This document shows positions 39,301 through 47,116 of a stretch of DNA of 64,000 nucleotides, piece after piece (position 1 is the first letter of the stretch; each line of letters begins with the position of its first letter). The notes beneath the pieces were generated by a model, which saw nothing but the letters and a program-made list of their open reading frames with translations, made no database searches and was not told the origin of the DNA. Source of the DNA: Fructilactobacillus myrtifloralis (GTDB lineage: Bacteria > Bacillota > Bacilli > Lactobacillales > Lactobacillaceae); contig NZ_CP097116.1 in the NCBI RefSeq assembly GCF_024029335.1, positions 1,364,001 through 1,428,000 on the forward strand, read 5' to 3'. A program made the position numbers and the translations under genes.

Positions 39301-42300
39301 TCGGATGTTAAATCTGCCTCATTTTCAGAATCAGAGAGTAATTCAACTTCGCTAAGTGATTCGATATCCACGGCAGATTCAGAAAGAACTTCGGAATCTA
39401 AGCAAAATTCGGAAAGCACTTCTACTTCAGAATCCAATTCGGATGTTAAGTCTACTTCACTCTCCGAATCTGAAAGCAGTTCAACTTCAGAATCTAATTC
39501 AGAGGTTAAATCAACTTCACTTTCAGAGTCTGATAGTAATTCGGTATCTCTAAGCGATTCAATATCAAAGGCAGATTCTGAAAGCACTTCAGAATCGAAA
39601 CAAAGTTCTGAAAGTGCCTCAACCTTAGAATCCAATTCCAAAGTTACATCAACATCACTTTCCGAATCCGGAAGTACTTCAACTTCTCTAAGCAATTCTA
39701 TATCAAAAGTAGAATCAGAAAGTACGTCAATTTCGCTAAGTGATTCGACGTCAGAAGCAGATTCCGAAAGTACCTCGGAATTGAAGCAACATTCTGAGAG
39801 AACATCAACTTCGCTTTCCATATCGGGTAGTATCTCAGTTTCACTAAGTGACTCGGTATCAAAGGCCGAATCTGAAAGTACTTCAGGATCAAAACAAAGA
39901 TCTGAGAGTGTTTCAACTTCAGAGTCCAATTCCGAAGTTAAATCTATTTCACTTTCTGAATCAGATAGTACGTCAACTTCACTAAGCAATTCTGCATCAA
40001 AAGCGGACTCGGAAAGTTCATCGGCATCGAAACAAAGTTCAGAGAGCGCTTCAACATCAGAATCTAATTCGGAGGTTAAGTCTGCTTCACTTTCCAAGTC
40101 TGATAGTACTTCAACTTCATTAAGTGATTCAGTATCGAAAGCAGAATCAGAAAGTACTTCGGCATCGAAACAAGATTCTGAAAGCAGTTCAACCTCAGAA
40201 TCCAATTCCGAGGTTAAGTCTGCTTCACTTTCTAAATCAGAAAGTACTTCAACTTCGCTAAATGACTCAGTATCAAAAGCAGATTCCGAAATCACCTCAG
40301 TATCTAAGCAAAGTTCTGCGAGTGCTTCAACCTCAGAATCTAATTCCGAAGTTAAGTCTACTTCGCTATCTGGGTCTGGTAGTACCTCGGTATCTTTGAG
40401 TGATTCAGTATCGAAAGCAGATTCCGAAATCACCTCAGTATCTAAGCAAAGTTCTGCGAGTGCTTCAACCTCAGAATCTAATTCCGAAGTTAAATCTACT
40501 TCGCTATCTGAATCAGGAAGTACGTCAATTTCGCTAAGTAATTCTGTATCAAAAGCCGAATCAGAAAGTAGTTCGGCATCGAAACAGGGTTCCGAGAGTG
40601 TTTCAAATTCGGAATCCAATTCCGAGGTTAAATCGACTTCACTTTCTGAATCGGGTAGTACGTCAATTTCGCTAAGCAATTCTATATCAATAGCAGAATC
40701 AGAAAGCATTTCAGCTTCGAAACAGAGTTCCGAGAGCGCCTCAATTTCAGAATCTAATTCCGAAGTTAAATCGACTTCGCTTTCCGAATCTGATAGTAAT
40801 TCGGTATCTCTAAGTGATTCAATATCAAAAGCCGAATCTGAAAGTACTTCAGGATCGAAACAGAGTTCCGAGAGTACCTCAATTTCAGAGTCTAATTCAG
40901 AGATTAAATCGACTTCACTCTCCGAATCTGATAGTAATTCGGTATTTCTAAGCGATTCAATATCAAAAGCAGATTCCGAAAGTACTTCGGGATCAAAACA
41001 AAGTTCCGAGAGCGTCTCAACATCAGAATCCAATTCGGATGTTGAGTCTGCCTCATTTTCAGAATCAGAGAGTAATTCAACTTCACTAAGTGGTTCGACA
41101 TCTACATCAGATTTCGAAAGTACTTCAGCGTCGAAACAAAGTTCTGAAAGCAATTCAACTTCAGAATCTAATTCCGAGGTTAAGTCTGTTTCATTTTCCG
41201 AGTCTGAAAGTACTTCGGTATCGTTGAGTAATTCAGCATCAAAAGAGAGCTCAGCAAGCACTCCAGCATCTGAACAAGGTTCGGAGAGTGCCTGGACCTC
41301 GGAATCCAATTCCGAAGTTACATCAACATCACTTTCCGAATCTGTTAGTGGGTCGATTTCGCTAAGCAATTCTGTATCTAAAGTAAATTCAGAAAGTGAT
41401 TCAGAATCGGGTAGTATTTCAACATCAGAATCTAATTCCGAAGTTACATCGACTTCACTATCCGAATCTGGTAGTATATTCGGATCTCTGAGTTCTTCAA
41501 TATCAAAAGCAGATTCCGAAAGTACTTCGGAATCTAAGCAACATTCTGAGAGTACCTCAACCTCAGAGTCCGATTCCGAAATTACATCGACTTCGCTTTC
41601 AGAATCGGGGAGTACGTCAACTTCGCTAAGCAACTCTACATCTACAGCAGATTCAGAGAGCACCTCAGACTCCAAACAAAGTTCTGCGAGTGCCTCGACC
41701 TCAGAATTTAATTCAGAGGTTAAGTCTGTTTCAATTTCCGAATCCGGCAGTACCTCAATATCTTTGAGTGATTCAATATCAAAAGCAGATTCCGAAAGTA
41801 CTTCGGAATCTAAGCAAAGTTCCGAGAGCGCCTCAATATCAGAATCTAATTCGGAGGTTAAGTCTGCTTCACTTTCCAAGTCTGATAGTACTTCAACTTC
41901 ATTAAGTAATTCTGTATCAAAATCCGAATCAGAAAGTACTTCGGCATCGAAACAAGATTCTGAAAACAGTTCAACATCAGAATCCAATTCAGAGGTTAAA
42001 TCAACATCACTTTCCGAATCTGGAAGTACGTCAATTTCGTTAAGTAATTCTGTATCAATAGCAGAATCAGAAAGCATTTCAGCTTCGAAACAGAGTTCCG
42101 AGAGCGTCTCAACATCAGAATCCAATTCGGAGGTTAAGTCTGCCTCACTTTCAGAATCGGATAGTATGTCAACTTCGCTAAGTGAATCTACATCTACAGC
42201 AGATTCAGAAAGCACCTCAGAATCGAAGCAAAGTTCCGAGAGTGTTTCAACTTCTCTTTCCGAGTCCGATAGTAGTTCTGTATCTTTGAGCGATTCAGTA

Positions 42301-44235
42301 TCGAAAGCAGAATCAGAAAGTACTTCTGACTCCAAACAAAGTTCAGAAAGCAATTCAACCTCGGAATCTAATTCCGAAGTTACATCAACATCACTTTCCG
42401 AATCTGTTAGTGGGTCAATTTCGCTAAGCAATTCTATATCTAAATTAGATTCAGAAAGTACTTCAGAATCGGGTAGTATTTCAACATCAGAGGCCAATTC
42501 GGCAGTTAAGTCTGCCTCACTTTCAGAATCAGATAGTACGTCAACTTCGCTAAATGACTCAGTATCCAAAGCGGACTCAGAAAGTACTTCATCATCTAAA
42601 CAAGATTCCGAGAGCGTCTCAATTTCAGATTCTAATTCAGAGGTTGAATCGACTTCACTATCCGAATCTGAAAGTACGTCAACTTCGCTAAGCGATTCAG
42701 TATCGAAAGCAGAATCAGAAAGTACTTCAGACTCCAAACAAAGTTCTGAAAGCAGTTCAACTTCAGAATCTAATTCCGAGTTTAAATCCACTTCACTTTC
42801 TGAATCAGGTAGTACGTCAACTTCGCTAAGTGAATCGACTTCAAAATCCGAATCAGAAATTATATCAGCATCGAAGCAAAGTTCTGAGAGTGCTTCAACT
42901 TCAGAATCCAATTCCGAAGTTAAGTCAACATTGCTTTCCGAATCAGAAAGTACGTTAACTTCACTAAGTGACTCTGTATCAAAAGCAGATTCCGAAAGCA
43001 CCTTGGGATCAAAACAAAGTTCGCAGAGTGCTTCAGTTTCAGAATCAAATTCGGATGTTAAGTCTGTTTCACTCTTAGAATCTGGAAGCACGTCAACTTC
43101 GTTAAGTAACTCGATGTCGAAATTCGAATCAGAAAGTACTTCTGCATCGAAACAAAGTTCCGAGAGTGTTTCAACTTCAGAATCTAGTTCAGAGGTTAAA
43201 TCAACTTCATTCTCCGAATCGGTTAGTGAGTCGATTTCGCTAAGTGATTCTGTATCCACAGCAGATTCCGAAAGCACATCATCATCGGAATTCAACTCCG
43301 AAGTTACGTCTGCCTCGATTTCAGAGTCTGAAAGTATTTCAGTATCGTTAAGTGGTTCGATATCAAAAGCAGATTCCGAAAGCACATCAATTTCAGAATC
43401 CAATTCTGAGATTAGATCTGCTTCGCTTTCAAAATCGGGGAGTATTTCAAATTCGTTAAGTGACTCGGAATCGAAAGCGGATTCAGAGAGCACATCAGCT
43501 TCTTATTCGAGTTCCGAATCTAACTATTCTTCGCTTTCCGAATCTGAGAGTGCGTCAACTTCACTTTTCGAATCCGGTAATGAGTCAATTTCGCTAAGTG
43601 AATCAGCATTTAATTCAGAAGTTAAGTCTGCTTCGATTTCTCACTCTAATTCGTCAGCGGCCTCGACTTCACGGTCTGTATCGGAGAGGACGTCGTCTAC
43701 AAGTAGCACCACTTCCGAGCAAACCACAGAAACGAGTACCACAACCACCTCACCAACTGCTGCAAGTGATGGTGGGTCAGTAAACCCGGTTGGAGTTAAC
43801 AACGCTGGGCAACTCCGGCAGCAACCAGGAACGCCAACTGATGCCACCAGTGGACAATCCCGTCCCGGAGTTGTAAATAGCCATTACGAAGTAGCATCAC
43901 AACCACAAGCAGGGGAAAATAATGATAATGGGATTTTGCAGGCCAGTGATCATCCGGTTGCCCAAACCATTACCGGTCTTGCTCATCCTGGTGGGACGGA
44001 GAACGTTGCTAGTCTGGAAAGTTCGCAGTCGACTCCAGCTACCAACGGGACCACGCAGCAACGGTCAACGAAGACTAAGCAGCCAACTGCAACTAACCAG
44101 CATCAGCAGGCAGCGCATGCGCGTAAAAGTGGCCTAAGTGAGCACGCCGTTAGCTTTGGAGCAGCGGGTGCCACGGGCTTGCTACTCCTAGCTCATCTAG
44201 GAAGACAACTTAGAAGAAAACATCGCAAACGCTAG
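33349..44235 (+). CDS. Giant serine-rich repeat adhesin 2 (3628 aa) with a globular domain
   Basis: ATG at 33349 lies 8 bases after GAAAGGGGT; an upstream ATG at 33295 has no ribosome site. The signal peptide carries VRYRMYKSGKRW and ends near MAEV. After a Ser/Thr-rich segment (residues ~55-280) there is a non-repetitive domain of about 200 residues (roughly 285-490) with aromatic and Asn-rich stretches such as SRGWFNIFGNQTSNLYIWNP, the likely ligand-binding region. A Ser-x stalk follows; from about residue 1050 to 3380 it consists of 46-residue repeats with Glu, Lys, Gln and Val at fixed places. The C-terminus is a TTETSTTTTSPT linker, a basic region and one membrane span ending RRKHRKR. 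No LPXTG is seen. Surface adhesin, cargo of SecA2/SecY2. Confidence 0.95.
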   Translation: MKNFNQQRFDELFANNQKVRYRMYKSGKRWLIAGTATLSGAAATIWLGTPVIMAEVTPTVNRELTDKDQVLVNETSLTIPAHSETESEASSTTTSSSLPTSSVSTQTATETAEKTVDSQSAATSVGDQQPSESQTSPAQSNQLADQPSQEVTSQVTGTATQPSRSDQTVTNSTSEPARSQSEAPATSNSVSTTGTTAEQSVSDSEVSNTTNHSDSEANSRDGSFDSSATSQASASEQNDAQIEHSLSENQSMSLVTADSLAASTSASELHGQALAVTNSSTVENRSDFPTGPAGENKQVNIFMDAIDHALKLVNSSLAELGISANVDNVLSGNDYIYDGNSGSIQIRTSRGWFNIFGNQTSNLYIWNPTANGGAGAWELVGAYTTTDYNQDVTVQINPADYGLNPGDEMYFQAGVQSRDLANRVADYIISQFGNNLIDRVFRRSLEDAVNAYNAVVGIANSESYSKVLGLPVVLNFPSLSASASGSLHDSLATSLSESMSTSWGSESQRLTPSQLASLSGSQADSIQESLSNLRSLSHAIDFSISYTSLDIPSLMTSASIVNSMSIQTSRLHSYTSSFLGDNQLEISSSLSVKYSEEASTSYQSSLQAAQALQAQLDSQLTSASDSLDLQANSAFYSTSTATSQAFQTSVQHSQSTSQSIVDASGAVSAYNSTSYSVSKSRSEHDVLPFWVWGRASDSMSMSDAYSTEYSIVNSRNQAPQSKRTSQSIATSLSQSLRGSAQLSASTSQSLMESSSASTSTSISTPASVATSISQVASTAYNQSLIASLALYYASLSISDSREASDVASASAQASTNEMRASAAASTSSSQSANQSQSQSVLAARAGESSYDSAVASDSASTSDWTSQAAATSASLSAATSLSSQNQMDAMSTSARRSVNASLSMSLATSQAVQMSTSASAADSMNAQSENTDSRGSESRSSSLEQSRINSFSTSRRMSQSGGASASFSLSAQQQSWRSASRSVSIANKVLSNSLATSSAQSQSASHSKLDSLSTSASQSNSHSDSLSTSNRASVSQSNFESASTSLSDSISKERSESTSASKQSSESVSISESNSEVESTSLSESESTSISLSNSGSKAESESASESKQSSESVSTSEYNSDVKSTSLSGLGSTSISQSNSGSKADSESASGSKQSSESASTSEYNSKVTSTSLSESRSTSISLSNSISKADSESTSASKQSSENASTSESNSEVESTSLSESGSTSTSLSDSGSKAESESASASRQGSESTSTSESNSEAESTSLSKSGSNSVSLSDSISKTDSESTSSSKQSSESASISESNSEVKSASLSESESTSTSLSDSVSKAESESTSGSKQSSESASTSESNSEVKSASLSESESTSISLSNSVSKAESESASESKQSSESVSTSESNSEAESTSLSKSGSNSVSLSNSASKESSESTSESQQSSDSTSTSESNSEVKSTSLSESGSTSISLSNSVSKSESESTSGSKQSSESTSTSESNSEVTLTSLSESRSTSISLSNSVSKAESESTSASKQSSESASTSESNSEVKSTSHSESGSTSTSLSDSVSKAESESTSNSKQSSESSSTSESNSKVKSTSLSESGSTSTSLSDSVSKAESEITSTSKQSSASASTSESNSEVKSTSLSGSVSTSVSLSDSVSKAESESTSDSKQSSESTSTSESNSEVESTSLSESGSKSASLSDSVSKSESESTLGSKQSSESSSTSESNSEVKSTSLSKSGSTSTSLSELTSKSESESTSTSKQSSESTSTSESNSDVKSASLSDSESTSVSLSNSISKANSESNSASKQSSESISTSESNSEVESASLSELGSTSTSLSDSTSEADSESTSKSKQHSESTSTSLSVSDSTSASLSDSVSKAESESTSGSKQGSESFSTSESNSEVKSTSLSESDSNSVSLSDSISRSESESTSASKQDSESASTSESNSEVKSASLFESGSTSTSLSNSASRSESESTSASKQSSESASTSESNSDVKSASFSESESNSTSLSDSISTADSERTSESKQNSESTSTSESNSDVKSTSLSESESSSTSESNSEVKSTSLSESDSNSVSLSDSISKADSESTSESKQSSESASTLESNSKVTSTSLSESGSTSTSLSNSISKVESESTSISLSDSTSEADSESTSELKQHSERTSTSLSISGSISVSLSDSVSKAESESTSGSKQRSESVSTSESNSEVKSISLSESDSTSTSLSNSASKADSESSSASKQSSESASTSESNSEVKSASLSKSDSTSTSLSDSVSKAESESTSASKQDSESSSTSESNSEVKSASLSKSESTSTSLNDSVSKADSEITSVSKQSSASASTSESNSEVKSTSLSGSGSTSVSLSDSVSKADSEITSVSKQSSASASTSESNSEVKSTSLSESGSTSISLSNSVSKAESESSSASKQGSESVSNSESNSEVKSTSLSESGSTSISLSNSISIAESESISASKQSSESASISESNSEVKSTSLSESDSNSVSLSDSISKAESESTSGSKQSSESTSISESNSEIKSTSLSESDSNSVFLSDSISKADSESTSGSKQSSESVSTSESNSDVESASFSESESNSTSLSGSTSTSDFESTSASKQSSESNSTSESNSEVKSVSFSESESTSVSLSNSASKESSASTPASEQGSESAWTSESNSEVTSTSLSESVSGSISLSNSVSKVNSESDSESGSISTSESNSEVTSTSLSESGSIFGSLSSSISKADSESTSESKQHSESTSTSESDSEITSTSLSESGSTSTSLSNSTSTADSESTSDSKQSSASASTSEFNSEVKSVSISESGSTSISLSDSISKADSESTSESKQSSESASISESNSEVKSASLSKSDSTSTSLSNSVSKSESESTSASKQDSENSSTSESNSEVKSTSLSESGSTSISLSNSVSIAESESISASKQSSESVSTSESNSEVKSASLSESDSMSTSLSESTSTADSESTSESKQSSESVSTSLSESDSSSVSLSDSVSKAESESTSDSKQSSESNSTSESNSEVTSTSLSESVSGSISLSNSISKLDSESTSESGSISTSEANSAVKSASLSESDSTSTSLNDSVSKADSESTSSSKQDSESVSISDSNSEVESTSLSESESTSTSLSDSVSKAESESTSDSKQSSESSSTSESNSEFKSTSLSESGSTSTSLSESTSKSESEIISASKQSSESASTSESNSEVKSTLLSESESTLTSLSDSVSKADSESTLGSKQSSQSASVSESNSDVKSVSLLESGSTSTSLSNSMSKFESESTSASKQSSESVSTSESSSEVKSTSFSESVSESISLSDSVSTADSESTSSSEFNSEVTSASISESESISVSLSGSISKADSESTSISESNSEIRSASLSKSGSISNSLSDSESKADSESTSASYSSSESNYSSLSESESASTSLFESGNESISLSESAFNSEVKSASISHSNSSAASTSRSVSERTSSTSSTTSEQTTETSTTTTSPTAASDGGSVNPVGVNNAGQLRQQPGTPTDATSGQSRPGVVNSHYEVASQPQAGENNDNGILQASDHPVAQTITGLAHPGGTENVASLESSQSTPATNGTTQQRSTKTKQPTATNQHQQAAHARKSGLSEHAVSFGAAGATGLLLLAHLGRQLRRKHRKR
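36480..43400 (+). repeat. 138-bp tandem repeats in the SRRP2 stalk, about 50 units
   Basis: The unit encodes 46 residues of the form SKAESESTSxSKQSSES, then xSTSESNSEVKSxSLSES, then xSTSxSLSxSx. Equivalent starts at 37741, 37879 and 38017 are exactly 138 bases apart. Copies are diverged from one another, unlike the near-identical SRRP1 units, and some are shortened (for example near 38880, 39470 and 41400). Confidence 0.88.
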
Positions 44236-44253
44236 TTCAGTTGATTAGGCAGC

Positions 44254-44288
44254 AAAAAAGACCTCGTGATTTTCACGGGGTCTTTTTT
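44254..44288 (+). terminator. Terminator after SRRP2, between convergent genes
   Basis: A stem of about 14 bp (AAAAGACCTCGTGA with TCACGGGGTCTTTT, one G-T pair) with A and T runs on the two sides. It separates the adhesin gene from the convergent deacylase and may serve both. Confidence 0.87.
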
Positions 44289-45436
44289 TAGTGGTTAGTG
44301 GTAACGCCATTGTTAAGCATCAGCTGTCGGTAAATGTCGATGAAGTTGAAGTACATTTGTTTATCGATGTACTCATTTGCACTGTGTAAGGATTGATTGC
44401 CGGGTCCAAAGATCATAAAGGGGAAGTCCGCCGCTTGATTAACTAAGAATTTGGCGGCATCTGTCGTATAGGTTCCGCCAAAGGTTGAAATCGGGTGTCC
44501 CGAAACCTGTTCTCCGACTTGCTGACCACGTTTTACCAGTTGATTTTCAGCTTGACCATCGACAGGGGGCAAGTTCATGAGTACCCGTACGTCAAATTGA
44601 TACTTCGAAGCTTGGTGCTGCAACTGGTTTACAGCGCTTTGAATGGTGTCGAGGACGGCAGCATTATCAAATTCATCGATGGTGCGGGCGTTTAAAGCGA
44701 CCGTTGCCGTTCCTGGAATGGAATTAACCTGGTCACCACCGCTTAACACCGTAAAATTAAATAAAAAGTCGCCAGTAGCGGGATCAGTGGCGTGGACCTG
44801 GCTCATTCGTTGGTTAATAATTGTGAGGAGCTCCAACAAGTTCTGGACGGCATTATTGCCAAGCTGCGGCATTGAACTGTGAGCCACCTTGCCCTTGGCT
44901 TCAATCTGGACATCAAGCGAGCCCTTGTGCGCATAGCAAATTTGGTAGCCAGTTGGTTCACCAATGATTAGAGCCGTGGCATCGTCCATATATCCCTGGT
45001 TGGTGAGCTGTTCGGCACCGTATTCACCGACTTCTTCACCAACCGTTAGGAGAAACCGCACGGTTCCGGGAAGGGGAGTCTGACTCTCTTTAAGGTCAAT
45101 CATGGCGATTACCATGGCAGCCAGACTGCTTTTCATATCGCAAGCGCCTCGGCCATACAGTTTGCCATTCTTTTCGGTAAGGACGAATGGATCGGTATCC
45201 CAGTCGCCGCCCGCGGCAACCACGTCGGCATGGCCACTAAAAACGGTGACCGGGTTTCCCTGACCAATTTCCGCCACCAGATTGGCACGCCCAGGTGCAT
45301 ATTCAATTTGGTGGGTCGCGATGTCGTGCTTGGCAAACACCTGGCTGAGGTAGTCGGCGACCTCCGCTTCGTGATCGTTGACGGATTGAATGGCAACTAA
45401 GTCCGCCAGCAGTTGAATTTTTTCGGTTGGGTTCAT
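44288..45436 (-). CDS. M20 family deacylase (ArgE/DapE type), copy 1
   Basis: 382 residues. The ATG at 45436 has AAGGA 8 bases upstream; an upstream alternative at 45478 lacks one. Metal-binding and catalytic motifs of the M20 family are complete: SGHADVV (His, Asp), GACDMKSS (bridging Asp), TVGEEVGEYG (general base Glu and ligand Glu), PTGY, dimerisation-domain HSSMPQLGNNAV, and the C-terminal FGPGNQSLHSANEY (His). It removes an acyl group (succinyl, acetyl) or cleaves a small peptide in the cytoplasm; which one cannot be told. It resembles the second M20 protein at 47664-48890. It is transcribed against the adhesin genes and divergently from the DJ-1 gene. Confidence 0.88.
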   Translation of the reverse strand: MNPTEKIQLLADLVAIQSVNDHEAEVADYLSQVFAKHDIATHQIEYAPGRANLVAEIGQGNPVTVFSGHADVVAAGGDWDTDPFVLTEKNGKLYGRGACDMKSSLAAMVIAMIDLKESQTPLPGTVRFLLTVGEEVGEYGAEQLTNQGYMDDATALIIGEPTGYQICYAHKGSLDVQIEAKGKVAHSSMPQLGNNAVQNLLELLTIINQRMSQVHATDPATGDFLFNFTVLSGGDQVNSIPGTATVALNARTIDEFDNAAVLDTIQSAVNQLQHQASKYQFDVRVLMNLPPVDGQAENQLVKRGQQVGEQVSGHPISTFGGTYTTDAAKFLVNQAADFPFMIFGPGNQSLHSANEYIDKQMYFNFIDIYRQLMLNNGVTTNH

Positions 45437-45576
45437 GGTAGTCGTCCTTTCTTTTTCTACTAGGATAACCGAAACCATCGAAAAGTCAATTTAGTTGCGA
45501 TTAATTAAAATCAATCTGGTTGTTAGCGGCTAAATTGGTTAGAATGGGGGTGGATAAGCGGAAGGGAGCAAGGAGA

Positions 45577-46266
45577 ATGACAAAAAAGATTTTGGTGGTT
45601 GAAACAAACGTGGCTAATTTTGCCGGGACGAATCATCTAACTGGGTTATGGTTAGGCGAGTCAGCAGAATTTGTTGCCACGGTACAAGCCGCGGGGCTAG
45701 CAGTCGATTATGTTAGTCCTAACGGGGGTTACGTACCGTTGGATCCGCGGAGCATGAAGCCCAATTACGTTGATGACAATACGTTACGGACGTACTTAAC
45801 GCATGATTATCAAACGCGAGCGTTGGCCAATACTTTAAAGACCAACCAGGTTAATCCGGATGATTATGTGGCGCTGTACTTTACCGGTGGTCACGGGGTG
45901 ATGTTTGATTTTCCTAATAATCTGGAATTACAGGCACTGGTGAAAACGGTTTATGGCAATGGTGGCTACCTTTGCACGGTTTGCCACGGGATTGCCGGTC
46001 TTTTGAACGTTAAGCTAGCGGATGGTAACTACCTAATTGCCGGAAAAAAGGTTACGGGCTTTACGACCAGTGAAGAATTACTGAGCGGGAATTCAAAACG
46101 AGTGCCGTTTTTAAACGAAAAAGTAGCAACTAGTCACGGGGCCCAGTTTGTCAAGGAACGACCGTTTAAGAGTTTCGCGGTGCAGGATGGTCAGTTAATT
46201 ACGGGCCAAAATCCGGCGTCACCACAGGCAGTTGCCGACCAGTTATTAACTAATCTCCAGGCGTAG
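45577..46266 (+). CDS. DJ-1/PfpI family protein (class I glutamine amidotransferase-like, Hsp31-type)
   Basis: 229 residues. ATG at 45577 with GAAGGGA 9 bases upstream; a longer reading from 45520 is ignored. The nucleophile elbow is CTVCHGIAGLL with the reactive Cys near residue 146. FTGGHGVMFDF with the neighbouring His and an acidic residue fits the Hsp31/HchA-like subgroup. Homologues act as glyoxalase III (methylglyoxal detoxification), deglycase-like or chaperone proteins; the choice cannot be made from sequence. Cytoplasmic. It has a divergent promoter region of about 140 bases shared with the M20 gene. Confidence 0.85.
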   Translation: MTKKILVVETNVANFAGTNHLTGLWLGESAEFVATVQAAGLAVDYVSPNGGYVPLDPRSMKPNYVDDNTLRTYLTHDYQTRALANTLKTNQVNPDDYVALYFTGGHGVMFDFPNNLELQALVKTVYGNGGYLCTVCHGIAGLLNVKLADGNYLIAGKKVTGFTTSEELLSGNSKRVPFLNEKVATSHGAQFVKERPFKSFAVQDGQLITGQNPASPQAVADQLLTNLQA

Positions 46267-46352
46267 TTAGAGATTAGGACGATAGAAAGGGGCCGTTCAC
46301 CATCAAACAGAGTAAGCAACAACACCGCGCACTTACCAACTGGGGGCTTCGC

Positions 46353-46958
46353 GTGGCCACCGTGATCTGGATTCTGTTATTCCTCAGCTTTTTTACGTGG
46401 GGAATTCATCTGTATGCGGAACGCGATCAAAGTAGCGACCGGTTAGCCTTTGTTAGTTCGTTAATTGGGTTTTCCGGAATTATTTTTACGGGATTGTGGT
46501 CAGTCGCTAACTTGCGGACACAACTACGCGCAGAACGCCGTAACAGTTTCGATGCCTCGCTTGGGTTAGAAAAGTATAAGGGTTATTCCGAGATTTCTCG
46601 GGAGTTAATCACGGTGGGACGGAAGATTCCGACGCTACCACTGACACGGGAACACGAACTTGAAAGTTATAACGACGATCTCAATAAAACGTTAACTTTT
46701 AATGAGGACTATTTTAACCTCCTCGAAGTTTCCTCTGATCGGAGCCACGATGAGCAGTTGGTAACCCAGTTTCAACAGCGTCACCACACGATTTTGACGC
46801 AATGGCAACAGTTAGCAACGCAGTTACAACAAGTCGGGGACGAGCAGCCCACTGGGACCCAACACCAGACGATTACGCAACAAACCCAGCAGTTACAGCA
46901 GTCACTGGGCGATCTCTCGTTGTTTGTCATGCGCTGTGCTAACAGTCAATTAGAATAA
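46353..46958 (+). CDS. One-TM membrane protein of unknown function
   Basis: Reading from GTG at 46353 gives 201 residues starting with a membrane span (VIWILLFLSFFTWGIHLYA), a second possible span (residues ~35-55, SSLIGFSGIIFTGLWSVANL) and a helical, Gln-rich C-terminal part. The same frame is open upstream to 46278 without any ATG, GTG or TTG. However, GAAAGGGG at 46285-46292 is ideally placed for ATC at 46302, which would add IKQSKQQHRALTNWGLR, a positively charged cytoplasmic lead. The true start may thus be the unusual ATC. It follows the DJ-1 gene by 86 bases or less and ends before a terminator. No family recognised. Confidence 0.65.
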   Translation: MATVIWILLFLSFFTWGIHLYAERDQSSDRLAFVSSLIGFSGIIFTGLWSVANLRTQLRAERRNSFDASLGLEKYKGYSEISRELITVGRKIPTLPLTREHELESYNDDLNKTLTFNEDYFNLLEVSSDRSHDEQLVTQFQQRHHTILTQWQQLATQLQQVGDEQPTGTQHQTITQQTQQLQQSLGDLSLFVMRCANSQLE

Positions 46959-46988
46959 GCTACTGCAAAGCACAACGGTAATTTTTAC

Positions 46989-47028
46989 AAGCTAAATCCG
47001 AACATTATGTTTGGATTTAGCTTTTTTT
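46989..47028 (+). terminator. Intrinsic terminator
   Basis: AAGCTAAATCC (46989-46999) and GGATTTAGCTT (47013-47023) form an 11-bp stem, followed by a T run. It closes the DJ-1/membrane-protein transcript. Confidence 0.87.
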
Positions 47029-47042
47029 CTACCAAATTTAAT

Positions 47043-47070
47043 TTGACTTCCATTCAAAATGAGCTATACT
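47043..47070 (+). promoter_or_regulatory. Promoter of the GNAT acetyltransferase gene
   Basis: TTGACT (47043-47048), 16 bases, TATACT (47065-47070): close to consensus and 47 bases before the start codon. Confidence 0.65.
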
Positions 47071-47116
47071 AACAAAAATTACTGACAAACAGACTACGTT
47101 GAATATTGGAGTTCAC

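Noticed and set aside
36345-43493. An antisense open frame of 2382 codons opposite the SRRP2 stalk
   Set aside because: It reads the third base of one codon plus the first two of the next. Stops would need Tyr, Gln or His codons after T- or C-ending codons, which a stalk of Ser, Glu, Lys, Asn, Ala, Thr, Val and Leu almost never provides. It is a composition effect, has no ribosome site, and its length follows the repeat.
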